From Scatophagus argus (lineage: Eukaryota; Chordata; Actinopteri; Scatophagidae): a stretch of 64,000 nucleotides of DNA. This document shows positions 1 to 35,010 of this stretch, one piece after another. Location: NCBI RefSeq assembly GCF_020382885.2, contig NC_058514.1:533501-597500 (forward strand), in the 5' to 3' direction. A model generated the notes under the pieces. That model was not told where the DNA came from, did not search any database, and saw only the letters and a program-made list of their open reading frames with translations. Made by a program: the position numbers and the translations under genes. How positions within the stretch are numbered: position 1 is the stretch's first letter; each line of letters begins with the position of its first letter.

Positions 1-2435
1 TCGGTCTACAGACTCGTCCACAGTCCATAAAGGTAATTGATTTTTTTATATTTTGGATGCACAAAAATATATTTTGTGCAAACAGCTTCCAATATCAAGT
101 TATCTCGTGTGTCTCCGTCGAACACGACGAGCGCCGTCACAATCTGTGCTTCCGTACCAAAACTCGGCGCCGTTCAGCTCAGTTGCGTCGTCACCGATAT
201 CCATCACTGCACTGAGGAAGTGACAGATTAATGTCCCAAAATCGGAATTTTTTGTTTTGAATGAGTAAAGAACAGAAACATGACGACATCATGATGAGGT
301 TGAGTTTGTTTGCGGAGGGAAGGCGGACTGAAAACCAGAGGGATTCTCTCAGTGAAAGTAAAAAGTTTTTGTGCTTTCAGTGTTGCAAAGGAGGACTTCA
401 AACGTTAAGAGCCAACCGACACCATGACGCCGTTGAACTGATGTGTAAAGCATTAAGATTGTCAGATTCATGCTGGTGTTACTTCTCTCTTCAGAGGCTC
501 AACAACAAACCGAGCGTTTGACAACGAGGAGGAGGAGACGACGCGCCTCCGACGGTCACACAAACAAGTCGGTCTTGAAAAATAGATTTCTGGTGGTGAC
601 GAGAAGCACAAAGACAAGAACAGACTGACAGATAAAAACAGATGGCTGACGAGCGTCAAGGCAACAGGCCTCATCTTCCTCTTCTGGTCCCAACGTTTCT
701 GCCTCCACTTTGTCTCGAAAAGATTTTGGCACAACAGTCCTTCAAACACCAGATCCACTCTACAGACACGAAAACCTGGATATGTTCTTCGATTTGACTG
801 ATCTGAGATTGTCGCCGTACGTTTGGAGTGATATTCTGTAGAAAAATATAATGAGGCAATATAAAAAAAGACGGAATGAAAAGTACTGCAAGAGTTCAAT
901 GGATAGATTTACAATGATTTTCTATATAGCTTATAAATACGTTATCTACACAATATGTGGTACAAAAATACTATAAAGCATTTAGTGGGCACTGGATTTC
1001 CTTTGTGTTTTTCTTCCTCAAAGTAACATCAACACCAGAAATAAAAAAAAAAAAGGACTTGGAGACGTGGAACTGGTCAGGCACGAGATCGTGTTCTCGG
1101 TGGGAAACGCTGCTGCTTCCTCCACGAGGATTCAAAACCACCGAGTCAAAAGACGAGAAGTTGGAGGAGTCGTGATGAACGTGTCGGCGCTGCAGCTTTG
1201 GGTCGTCTCACTTACAAACACAGAAAATGTCAAACACAAGCGTACGTTTTGGTTTAAATCCCGTCCAGCCTCATGGATGAGAGTCACGTTACATCGGCCG
1301 TCAACATGCAGTGGAAAAATAAAGTTTGAGCGTTTTTGTACGGAGGCCCAGAAGGGACATGAGGTAAAAAGTTGTTTGGTTTCTAATGCGCAACACAGAG
1401 TTTCTAATAAGCACTCAAGATGATCGAGTATCAGGTCCAACAGTCTGCAATCTGAGGATGATTTCTTTTTTCAGACTGCTGATAAAATAACTGAAAATAG
1501 TTTTCCATAACCGCAGATTTATATTCTGTCATAAAAATCTGAATCTGAAGAGAAACTAAAGTTACCATGTAAGCGTAGTGGAGTAAAAAGTCACAAAAAG
1601 TACAAGTGCCTAAAAACTGTATGGAGTAAAATGTACTTTAGCTTTTACTTCTAATTTTCTCTGCAGATGCATATCAGTTATTGGTCTCTGATTAGTAATA
1701 ATCAATCTATCACTCATAACCACGACATGTAAAAACAAAGAACCCAAAAGAGGTCAACTGTCTGAAGCGAGCACCAGAAACATTTTGCTCATGTCCCCTC
1801 AGGGCCCCCGTAGCACTTAGTCAGAGTGGCTCTTGTTTTGATTGGCTGATAATAAATATGTGCCTCACGGCGTTATTGCTTCAGAGATCACATGACTCAC
1901 ATCCACGAGAGACACGATCCCACGAACCGTTTCACAAACGAGGAGGTAAAATCAAAGACCCGGTACCGCTCCCGATCCAGTTTACATGGTAACTACTGAC
2001 AAGATGGCCGCCGGGAGCTCTTCTCTTCTCCACCGGACTCCTCCTGGAGCTGCTGATGTTTGTCCAATTTGGCATCAGATAAGTTCAAACGTCCCGCTGT
2101 TCAGTTTGCATCGTGTGCTTTTTGTCCTTCAGCCTCGTTTTCTCCTGCTTTAAGGCAACTTATATTTGTGATGATTTTAATAAAACCTTTTCTTAAAAAA
2201 TGTACAAATTTCTTAATACAAACCTCTATGGCATATCAGTAAACACTGTATAGAAAATATATAAATATGCTTTTCTCTTTTTCAATGTACAAATGTTCTG
2301 CAGCTCCTGTTTCTCTTTTGTTTTCCTTTTTTTTGTCTCCTGTCTCAGCAGTCTCTCTTTCCCATTTTTAACCTCATTTATGCACAATTGCTATTTACAG
2401 TGAGGGGGCGGAGCTGTGGGGTCGGGGGGTGGGGC
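1..2435 (-). other. lrp6 3' UTR and downstream flank
   Basis: No coding exon is supported here. The sequence adjacent to the lrp6 stop is AT-rich on the minus strand and UTR-like. A minus-strand ATTAAA polyadenylation-type hexamer lies at 2176-2181. A second AT-rich, UTR-like block is at about 840-1010. Whether the transcript stops near 2.1 kb or runs toward the window edge cannot be decided by eye. A degenerate AGTAC-rich dispersed repeat sits at about 1560-1660. Confidence 0.5.
2176..2181 (-). terminator. Candidate polyadenylation signal for lrp6 (ATTAAA)
   Basis: ATTAAA on the minus strand about 255 bp beyond the lrp6 stop codon. It is a known variant hexamer, but the downstream GU-rich context is not strong and longer 3' UTR forms are likely. 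Confidence 0.3.
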
Positions 2436-26489
<24,054 letters not shown>

Positions 26490-27060
26490 CTTTCTCCCGT
26501 TTCTTGGCCCTGCCGCCGCTCGCTCCTCAGCGCAGTATTCCCATCGCTGCGGCCGCTTCCTCGGGCAAAAATTCGGATTTCCAACAATATTTACGTTGTG
26601 CTTCAGCTACAAAACGCGTTAGACGATCCCCGCTTCCATCCCGGCTGCTTGTGTGCTCGCTAAGTGCGTTGGATCAACTCTGTGTCTCACATTGTCCTGC
26701 AGGAGATCCGTCGTCTCCTTCCGCTGTGAGGAAGCTGCTCCCCCCTCCGCTCCCCCTCCCTCCCTCCCTCCTTCCCTCCTCCTCCTCCTCCTCCACAGCC
26801 ACCTCGCTCCTCGGCTCCACTGCTTTCTATTGTTGTTCTGATTTCACGCTCCCAGGCCAAAGATAACGTTACACGACGGAAAACGCCCCGCTGCCTACGC
26901 GTTCGGCTGCGGCTGAGGACGAAGGCCGCACGGCGCGGATCCTGACGCCAAACGAGCTGCGGCACAAAGCGAAGTTCGGCGTTAAGGCGCACAGCCCCGC
27001 GGGACTAGTTTGTCACGGAGGGAGCGTTTCCCCCCGACGGCAGCAGCTCACCGTCACAGA
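26490..27060 (-). promoter_or_regulatory. CpG-rich lrp6 promoter and 5' UTR
   Basis: The sequence directly upstream of the lrp6 ATG is much richer in CG dinucleotides than the surrounding introns, has no TATA box, and includes a long pyrimidine tract on the plus strand (about 26735-26803: CCCT, CTCC and CTT units). This is the usual look of a vertebrate housekeeping or developmental CpG-island promoter. The transcription start cannot be placed from sequence alone. Confidence 0.6.
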
Positions 27061-28079
27061 ACCAGAACCACATGGAAACCAGCGCCGGACCTCAGCCAGA
27101 ACACACGAGTTTCAGAACCAGATTCAAAGGTTATCCTGATCACTTTGAGACAAAGTGTGAATTCTGAGAAAAAGAGAAAGTTACGCTTCTCAGGTAAAAG
27201 ATCGATAAGTCAGTTGTGAGCTGAGGGGGGCTGGAGCCCCCTCTGCGCCTATAAACCAGTCACATCAAACGTTAAATGGAAGAGTTTAACAGATTAGAAA
27301 ACAAATGTGTTTTCTTTTCGCCCTCATCCTGTTACATGTTGAAGAAACACGCACGAAGCTGAAACAAAAGTCCAAATGTTCTGATGTGGACTCCAAAGCA
27401 AACATCAGCTGTAGGCCACATGAGCGCTGGGCCCTGAGCTTCAGCAGCCTAAACTGCACTTCAGCGTCTGAAGGCCATCAATCAGCAGGCTCAGATTAAA
27501 GTCCAACATGGAAAACTAAAGTCGGAGTTCTGAGGTTAACACAAGACGTTGGAACAAAAGAAAACAAAAAGCCAGAATGCATTTAAACAATTACTGCAGA
27601 TTACATTTAAAGTAGAAAAAATGTTGTTTGGTTTCTTTTACGATGACTCTGATCATCATCCACATTTTAAGAGAAAATTTCTGAAACAAAAGCCAGAAAA
27701 CGAGCTTCAACTCCGACGTCCCATATTTAAATGAATCTTATTCACAGATGAATCTAAGAACTGAAGTTTCTTCTCTTCACACGGTTCACCTTCTGTGTCA
27801 ACATCAAATCAAGTGTTTCACAGGTGAATGAAGCCCACCTGTCATCAGTTTGTTTGTCACAGCTTTAAAATCTTTATTTAACTCCAGAAGTTCAGCTCTT
27901 CCCAGTGTTATTCCAGACAGAACTCATGAGCGATGTCCTCAAAACGGGACTTTGTCTCACGTGAGCACATTTCATCCAACTGAAGTCATCAGCTGTCACC
28001 ACAAACAGAAGTTTGGAGCTCGTCGTGCTCCTCGTGGGACCTCAATAACACAACAACAATGCATTCAAAAATCACTTTT

Positions 28080-28085
28080 TTTAAT
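28080..28085 (-). terminator. Candidate polyadenylation signal for mansc1 (ATTAAA)
   Basis: ATTAAA on the minus strand about 1.9 kb beyond the mansc1 stop, followed by a T-rich stretch. The intervening AT-rich sequence (about 28.1-30.0 kb) has no ORF of note and looks like 3' UTR, but no experimental support is visible. Confidence 0.3.
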
Positions 28086-28317
28086 CCTTACAACAAAACA
28101 TCAAATTCAAACTTATGCAAAAGCATCACTTCACAAAACAAGACCAAACTATTACCACTGACAGAATTAATCCAACACTGTAAAAATCAAAGCAGTAGAA
28201 GTGAAAACAGGTGAACTGTGCAGCTTCAGGTGAGCAGGAAGTTCATCAGGCTGCTGCTGCCACCTGGTGGTGAGGCGGCACAGCAGCAGCTTCAGTCCGC
28301 ACTCTGACTCCCCCCAA

Positions 28318-28352
28318 CACACACTCACACACACTCACACACACACACACAC
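28318..28352 (+). repeat. (CA)n microsatellite, interrupted
   Basis: CA units interrupted by CT, in the probable mansc1 3' UTR. Confidence 0.85.
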
Positions 28353-30020
28353 TGACATCCGAGACAAACGGACTCTATAGGAAAATAGTGCGCAGCCAGT
28401 GTACTCTTACCTATGAAAAACAATCTACTATTTAAAAAGAAGCATAACATGTTTATCAAAAAACACAGGATACAATAGTGCATCAAATTTTAAAGATTGC
28501 ATCCATCATTTAACTTTTTTATCCACATGTGAAACGAGAAGAATGTGGACAAAATCCAAAAGCCACACAGTGAGAGGGTGAGTCCGACATCCTGACCGAG
28601 ATGAGTGATTTGAGAAGCAGTAAAAACACATGCAGCTTCACATCCGATTCGCAAACACTTAACGAACGCCACGCCCACGCCCACGCCCACGCCAAGGCCT
28701 CAAAACCACCAGGTCGAAAGTACCGATCAGCATCCGCTCAGACAGTCCACAGTTTCTGTACATCAGACTGATGTCAGAGGCTTCCTGAGATTCAGGGAAT
28801 AAAAATATTGCTGTTTGTTCTTTGTAGTCTATCGGCAGCCCAAGTTTTCTCCACGGTCAGCAGGACAAGAACAAAATGACGTGATCAGCAGGAGGATGAA
28901 ACGGACTCGGGGGGCGAAGGCGGGTGATGAAGACTCTGAACTCTGTGGCCCAGCATAAACATCAGGAAACGATGCAAAGCAAAAAGCCAGAAAGACGTGA
29001 AAAGTCACAGGTTTGAGGATGAAGTCGGACACCTACTGAGGCCCACTGCTGCCACCCGTTGAGTCACGCAAAATCCGCTCTGCTCATCCATTTTCTCATT
29101 TGGAACTTTGTCTCGTCCAAGTTTCTCATAACGGCAACGGCAGAGATTTTCTTGTTTGATGAGATACTCTGATTAAAAAGGTGATGTTCTGTTGTAACAA
29201 AACGTCTGTTAAAACTGAATAAATTGACATGACCAAAATTTCCCATAATAATTAAAAATATCTTGTACATTAAAAAAACTCCATGAAATAACAAGAAGCT
29301 GAGCAAATATTTTTTGTCATGTCATGTTGGCAGCAATAAGCTTCTGCAGACTAGAAAAGTGAACACCAGAATGGATAAAAAGTCTGAATTATGAGGACAA
29401 AATGACATAATTCGGAGTCAAAAGTGAAAGTGTTACCGGAATTCAAGGTGTAACCCGACGATCAGAACAGATTTAAGGTCATACTTGATCTGCATGTGAT
29501 TTTTAACCAGAACAGAAGCACAATACGTGACTTTATCTAAATATAACATAATGAAGAAGCACAAATCTCCAAAGTGACAACTGTTCAAGGAGACCTGCTT
29601 TCATCTTTGTGAAAATACGGTAAGATGCAGCGGTGACGGCGTTCGTCTCCACACAGTGCATTATTTCTCATAACCACACAGGTCTGAGTGCGTTATCCTC
29701 TTCTACCACGCCCACTTACCAAAGACCAAAGTCCTGTTTACTCATATTAAATAAATAATAACAAATAAACTGAGGGCGATGTGTGAGGGCAGTGTGGTTA
29801 TTTCAAAATAATTCACATCCTCTGGCCAATCAGAACTGAGGATTCCCCCCAGCACAGTATAACAGTGAAGTGCACATTCCATTATTGTGTAACTTTGTGC
29901 TGCTTGAAAAGAAAATGTAATCAGATGAATGTCAGCAATCCTAAAGGAACTCAAGTCTTCAGGTCTTGCTAATTGTCCTTCTGAGCTTCTGTCACAAAAA
30001 TCAAGCACCTTTTTTCCCTG

Positions 30021-32404
30021 TCACACCTCATAGTGCAGGTCATTGAGCTCCAGTCTCGTGTAGTGGCGTCTGTCGAAGGACTCCATCGCCTTACGGCCGC
30101 CGATGGCTAAGGCCAGCGTGAGCACAGCGAGTCCCAGCACCATGAAGGCCACCACGCCACTCTTCAACGCCCCCTGCGCCGCCTCCACTTTCCCACGCCC
30201 AGCACTCGAGTTCTGGAGGCTGTGGTGGGACTGGACAGCATCTTTGGGGACGATGACCAGACTTGCTGCTGGAGTCGTCCTCATGGTGGGCAAATCGGTG
30301 GTGGTGGTGATGGTTGTAGTAAGTTGAGGGCTACTAGTAGAAGCGGAAGAAGTAGGAGCAGTAGTCGTGGTGGTAGTAGAAGGTGTGGGAGCTGTAGTAG
30401 TACTCATAGTGGTAGTAGTGGGAGTTGTAGTGGTGGTAGTAGTGGGAGCGGGAGTTGTAGGAGTTGTAGTAGTGGTAGTAGTTGGAGCGGGAGTTGTAGT
30501 AGTGGTAGTAGTTGGAGCGGGAGTTGTAGTAGTGGTAGTAGTTGTAGTAGTGGTAGTAGTGGGAGGAGTGGTAGTAGTGGAAGTGGGAGTAATTGTAGTA
30601 GTGGAAGTGGGAGTAATTGTAGTAGTGGAAGTGGTAGTTTCAGAGTTGGGTTGTGGTTTATCAGTAGTTCTCAGTGCAGCCTCTTCGTTGGCCGGTGTGA
30701 CAGGAAGTGATGTGGTGGAGCTCTGAGCTGGCCGGGCGGTGGTGACGGTGCTGACAGGATGAGACTTTGCTTTCTTGGTTGCTTTATTTTGCTTTTTGGT
30801 GGCTTTGTTTGTCTTTCTTGCGGTTGCAGTGGTGGTGCTGGTGGTGGTGCTGGTGGTGGTGGAGGAAGCTGTTGTTGTACCTGTAGTTGTGCTGGTGGTG
30901 GTGGGAGGTGTTGAAGTTAGCTGAGGCATTGTGGCAATGATAATGATGGGTGGAGGTGCTGTTGTGGTGGCAGGAGCCTGCGTGGTGGGTGTTGTGGTTG
31001 ATGCAGAGGTTGTAGTGGTGGTTGGTGGTGTTGTTGTACTTTGTGTGGTGGTGGGTTGTGTGGTTGTTACTGTGGTTGGGGCCGACGTGGTGGTGGTGGT
31101 GGTGATGGTGGTGGTCTCTGGTCTCACTGTGGTTGGATGAATCAAGCCTGTGCAGAAAAGGAGACGGAGCGAAACGTAAATGATGCATCACTTCAGATTC
31201 TGGCCTGCAGGGGGCGACTGAACGACCTCGGGCTGATGGGGTGAACTGATTCAGGGACGTTCGAGAGAGAGCAGACGAACTCACCTTTGTAGATGTCGTA
31301 GGTGTTGATGCCGTCCTGAGCCTTCATTAGAGGACAGTCCTGCTCCGTCGGGCAGTGGAACAGGAAGCAGTTATCATCGCCGGCGTGTTTCTTGGCGTTG
31401 AACACGGCCATGTTGCACTTGGCCCCTTTAGAAACACAAAAACACGGTGTCTCAAAGTTTGACAGAGCAGAACCAAATGAGTACAAGCTCCTCTCAGTCC
31501 CAAAGTCCCAAAGTGTCACGGTCGAGTTTTAGCTCATCGATTAGGAATAAAACGCTGTCACATCTCGGCATGAAACGCTGCAGTTTGCTCTGCAGTTCGT
31601 CCTCTCTACAGAACCCGATTCCCCCGGGGATCAATAAAGAATTTTAATTTATTTTTTTTTAATTTAAGTTACTTTATTAATCCCAAGCTGGGAAAAAGCT
31701 GGGACTTCTCTGCATTTAACCCATCACTGATTGAAACACACACACATGCAACATGCAGTGAAACACACACAGGAGCAGTGGGCTGCATCAAGCACCCGGG
31801 GAGCATATTGGGGGTTAAGTGCCTTGCTCAGCCGGCTAATGGCGGGTAGGGACATTATCACTCCACCACACTCAAATTTTTTCTGCCCATCCAGTGGGGG
31901 AATCGAACCAGCGACCTTCCGATCACTGCCCCCGTGGCCTAGAGGTTGATCCTGAAAAGCCTGTCGGTGAATCCCGCTTTGAGCCGCTGGACTGTCTTCA
32001 GGTGCAGACGTCTAGACCGGATCCAGAATGAGGTTAGAGGCTCCAGAGTGGAGTGTGAGAGTTTCTGTCTCGTTTGTTTTAATACGTAGTTATGTGAAAC
32101 CACAGCTGGATATCAGTTTCCCATGTGTGTGTGTGTGTGTGTGTGTGTGGTCACCTGGTTTGACTTCCTCTGAGCAGCAGGCGAGGACGCAGTCCCGCTC
32201 TGAGTGGACCACCCGAGGGTCCATGGCCGTCGCCGGCCTGGCTAGGGCCAGTCTGAGGTTGACGATGACGTTCTGGTGTTGTCTGGAGAAGCATGTCTCC
32301 GTCTCCATAGCTGACACAGGAAGTGATGTCAGCAGCAGCAGCAGCAGCAGCAGCAGCTCAGTGACAACAAGTGGCTTGAGGGTGGATGAGGGTGGAGGAG
32401 TCAT
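30021..32404 (-). CDS. mansc1: MANSC domain-containing protein 1, three coding exons
   Basis: Type I membrane protein of unknown biochemical role. Its MANSC domain is shared with HAI-1 and LRP11 family proteins. Coding exons: 32155-32404, 31285-31425 and 30021-31147, together 1,518 nt giving 505 aa, all in frame with GT/AG introns. It has a signal peptide with nine consecutive leucines, and a MANSC domain at about residues 33-130 split across exons 1-2 (CFSRQ, DCVLACCSEE, CNMAVFNAKKHAGDDNC, CFLFHCPTEQDCPL). A Thr-rich, probably O-glycosylated stalk covers about 133-430, interrupted by a lysine-rich patch near 243-266. A transmembrane helix lies at about 460-480, and the short basic tail ends NDLHYEV. 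The start at 32402-32404 (GCCATGA context) is directly before the signal peptide. An upstream exon at 33249-33334 would add 17 residues in frame. It lies next to lrp6 in the same orientation, as in human 12p13. Confidence 0.9.
30360..31140 (-). repeat. Degenerate ACN/ACC triplet repeats encoding the mansc1 stalk
   Basis: The stalk of mansc1 is written by imperfect trinucleotide and hexanucleotide repeats (on the plus strand GTAGTAGTGG, GGAGCGGGAGTTGTAGTAGT and GGTGGTGGT variants), giving long threonine runs with scattered Pro, Ala and Ser. The opposite strand also stays open for long stretches, which explains spurious plus-strand ORFs here. Confidence 0.9.
31617..31645 (+). mobile_element. 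Short retroposon 3' tail fragment
   Basis: CCCCGGGGATCAATAAAG followed by an AT-rich end resembles the 3' tail that is common to fish LINE/SINE families. A similar tail occurs at about 12229-12262 in lrp6 intron 7. No body of the element is left. Confidence 0.4.
31652..31975 (-). mobile_element. tRNA-derived SINE with rearranged head, in mansc1 intron 1
   Basis: The body and tail match the other two copies in minus orientation (poly(T) at about 31652-31660, then ATTAATCCCAAGCTGGGA and CAGGAGCAGTGGGCTGC). At about 31930, however, a plus-oriented tRNA-like head begins (GTGGCCTAGAGGTTGATCC). The element is therefore a head-to-head composite. It occupies roughly half of the 729-bp intron. Confidence 0.75.
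32124..32149 (-). repeat. (CA)13 repeat just inside the mansc1 exon 1 donor
   Basis: On the plus strand a (TG)13 run. In the mansc1 sense the intron starts GTGAC and then runs into the CA repeat from about position +6 or +7. Confidence 0.95.
32331..32358 (-). repeat. (CTG)9 coding repeat in the mansc1 signal peptide
   Basis: A pure AGC/CTG triplet run encodes nine leucines in the hydrophobic core of the signal peptide. It is uninterrupted at the DNA level, so it is probably length-variable between individuals. Confidence 0.9.
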
Positions 32405-33248
32405 GGCTGCAGTAGATCTACGCCCTGCGATCAGAAAGGCCTCAGAGTCCACAGCAGGAGAGCACAGATCCACAGAGACGCACTGTGGGACACGACACAG
32501 AGGACACACCTCACTGTACTAATACTGCTTCAAACCGCAGGACTGGACCGGGTACTTTGTGCTGAGCGAGTACTCGGCTGAATACAGTGTACAGATGAAG
32601 AACATCAGATTAAAATGTGTCAGTACTCAGTAAAACTGTGAAGTTTATTCATTAAAGTTTATAAAAACATGTTCTGTAAGAAGTTATCTTACTCGTGTAA
32701 TCAAAAACTCTGACCTGAGGCTCAGTTCTGTCAGCCTGTCAACTATTTTCCCAGACCTAATAAATATCAAAACTTGTGAATCACAAAATCTGAGACAAAT
32801 CTGAGGACTTCCGGCCAGTCCGAGTACAGAAAACCTCCAGAAGAATCCAGAATCTCTGGAGGCGAACGCTCGGTGGCCTTCGGGGACGAACGAGCCACAT
32901 TACGAACGCTTCCCGCAGATCACCTGTAAACCAGATTCTAGAAGTTTCCAACCAAACGACGTTAAGGCTGAACACGACGCTGGACTTTGTCTGAGTCTTC
33001 AGAGCCTCATCAGAGCCTCATCAGAGCCTCATCAGAGCGTCTCAGTGACAGCCTCTGCAGTATGAGACGCTTTGTCCCGGAACAACAACAGAACAAAGAG
33101 AACTAAAGTCAGTCTGGGGGTAAAAATAGAAAATGTAAGAATAGAAGCTGCTCCTTCACGAGCCAGTTCCCGTTTTTAGATTTTCACTGGAAGTGAACAA
33201 GGTCAGTCAGGATTTGATTTCAGTTTAAGAGCCCAGACATAAACTCAC

Positions 33249-33334
33249 CAGGCCGACGGCGTGAACAGTCCTCCATCAGATGTTCAGGGGATCTTTGGGT
33301 CCACAGTCCACCAAGCTGGACTTTAGGCCGTCTC
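33249..33334 (-). other. Possible extra 5' exon of mansc1
   Basis: An 86-bp segment has a good acceptor (CCCACACAG at its upstream edge) and a consensus donor (GTGAGT). Spliced to a cryptic acceptor at 32425/32426, an internal ATG in it reads in frame into MTPPPSSTLKPL of mansc1, adding MEDCSRRRPGRRSTAA. The ATG context is weak (C at -3), so the segment may simply be 5' UTR. It is a prediction only. Confidence 0.35.
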
Positions 33335-34219
33335 CTGTGTGGGACAGAGTGGCTTTAGTTCACCTTATCGTCTTACGGCTGTTGCTATCTGACCCAGGAT
33401 CAGCAGCTCGGTAAGCAGGTGTGTTGTGCACTTTGATCGAGTCTGGAGCTTCTCCCAGGACAGAACAAACACGAGGGACTGCGACCTTCGCGTGAGCTCG
33501 TCACATGTGAGGGACGTTAATACGTTCAGAGTGTCAGCGGTCCTTTAACGACTTTGACAGGACAAACAAAGTAAAACAATCCTGCCCTACGATCACTTTC
33601 ATAAATCTGCTAAAGAAAAGTGCAGAGAACGAAATGAGACACCCAGAAGGCTGTCAAAAAGCTTTTCCTGGAGCTTAAATCACATCTAACGGGTTTTCTC
33701 ACGGGAAATGAACTGAGGAAGACTCTGAGACGCAGCTCGTGTCTGAGGACTCTGCACCTGAACCTGGCTGATATAAGATCACCTTTATCTCACTGATCAT
33801 ATGGATGCATTTACTATAAATACAGTCTCAGAGCTGCCCCACACCCTGCAGAGAATCACTCTGGTGATAACAGTTTATTGAAATTTGATCACATTTCGTT
33901 TTGCCAGAAGATGACAGATTAAAAAACTTGTTATGTGGACTAGAAGAACACGATGTCCTCCTGAGGTCATTAAAACAATCTTAGGAAACATATGGAGACC
34001 TGAGTGCATTGGAGCTAATGAAGCTTCTCTCCTTATAAGCGTTCATTAAAAATTAAAAACAGCTTTGATGCTGCTACATTTATTTGACAGATAAAGAATT
34101 TTCCTACAAAACATATGATCAGGTCGTGAAATATTAAGCACTAATTACACCTCTAAGTACATTTTGCATACATACTTTTACTTAAGTAAACATTTTGCTT
34201 TGATCTTTGAACTGCTCCA

Positions 34220-35010
34220 TTACTTATTTAACCTGACGATCCGTTTCTTCCGAGTGTCCCCTCAAGCGAAGTGCAGACGAAGGCGCTTCGGTTCGCGTCA
34301 GGACGTCTGAACTCAGCGAAGGAGTTCGCTCTTGTGCGGAGACACGAACACAAAGAGAGAATCGAAGTTTTGAAATAGTTCTGGGCCACGGCGCTAACTC
34401 GCACGCACCTGTGTTTTAATGTGACCGCTTCGTTAGCCTGCTAGCTGGCCGTTCGTGGCTAACAGGACCTTGAAAAGACTTTTGGACAAAAGCGAAGCTC
34501 GAAGCTTCGCCTGCAGCACCGAGGGCGAAGCTGTGGGCTGTTAGCTTACAGGCTGTAAAACCCAGCCGGAGTGTCGTCAGGAGCTCCAGAGCAGGCTGCC
34601 AATTCGTGCCTTTGTTTGCCTGTCTGCTGCTGGCTTATTCCGTGTCCCACCTGCCGCGCGAACACGTCGCCGTGCTGGTTTTAATGGTGTTAAACTAACG
34701 CAGGCTAAAAGGGGACACAAAGCAGCGGGTTGAGCCCCATTTTCACGGCCGTACCTTTATCTTCACCGAGGACACAGATTAAACCTGCGCGGCATCCATC
34801 ATCCATCCGTCGGTCGGTCGGTCGGTCGGTGGTTCACGGGAAACTGAGAGCTCACCAGTCAAACCAGTTCGGTCCCAGAAAGCGAACGAGATGCTTCACC
34901 CATCCCGAGAGGACATGCTGATGAAAGCCGCCGCGATTCAGAGATCCTCCCGCATGAAATCGTCCTCCTGCTCTAAATGTTCAGCACGTTGGCTCCACAC
35001 AATAAAATGG
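34220..35010 (-). promoter_or_regulatory. GC-rich candidate promoter upstream of mansc1
   Basis: This stretch has a higher CG content than its AT-rich neighbours and includes a possible donor (GACTG|GTGAGC, exon end 34856), so it may hold the mansc1 transcription start and a noncoding first exon. A (GGTC)n run at about 34811-34830 and a (GAA)n run at about 35040-35062 lie inside or beside it. No coding sequence was recognised. Confidence 0.35.

Larger units (their letters stand above)
27061..30020. other. lrp6-mansc1 intergenic region and probable mansc1 3' UTR
   Basis: No gene exon was recognised. About 28.1-30.0 kb is probably mansc1 3' UTR (inference from AT richness and the hexamer at 28080). 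There is a CA-rich microsatellite at about 28318-28352 and a short CCCACG array at about 28668-28695. All ORFs here are short and lack family resemblance. Confidence 0.5.

Noticed and set aside
30222..30726. Plus-strand ORFs of Gly/Ser or Val composition opposite mansc1
   Set aside because: Shadows of the triplet-repeat stalk coding sequence on the other strand.
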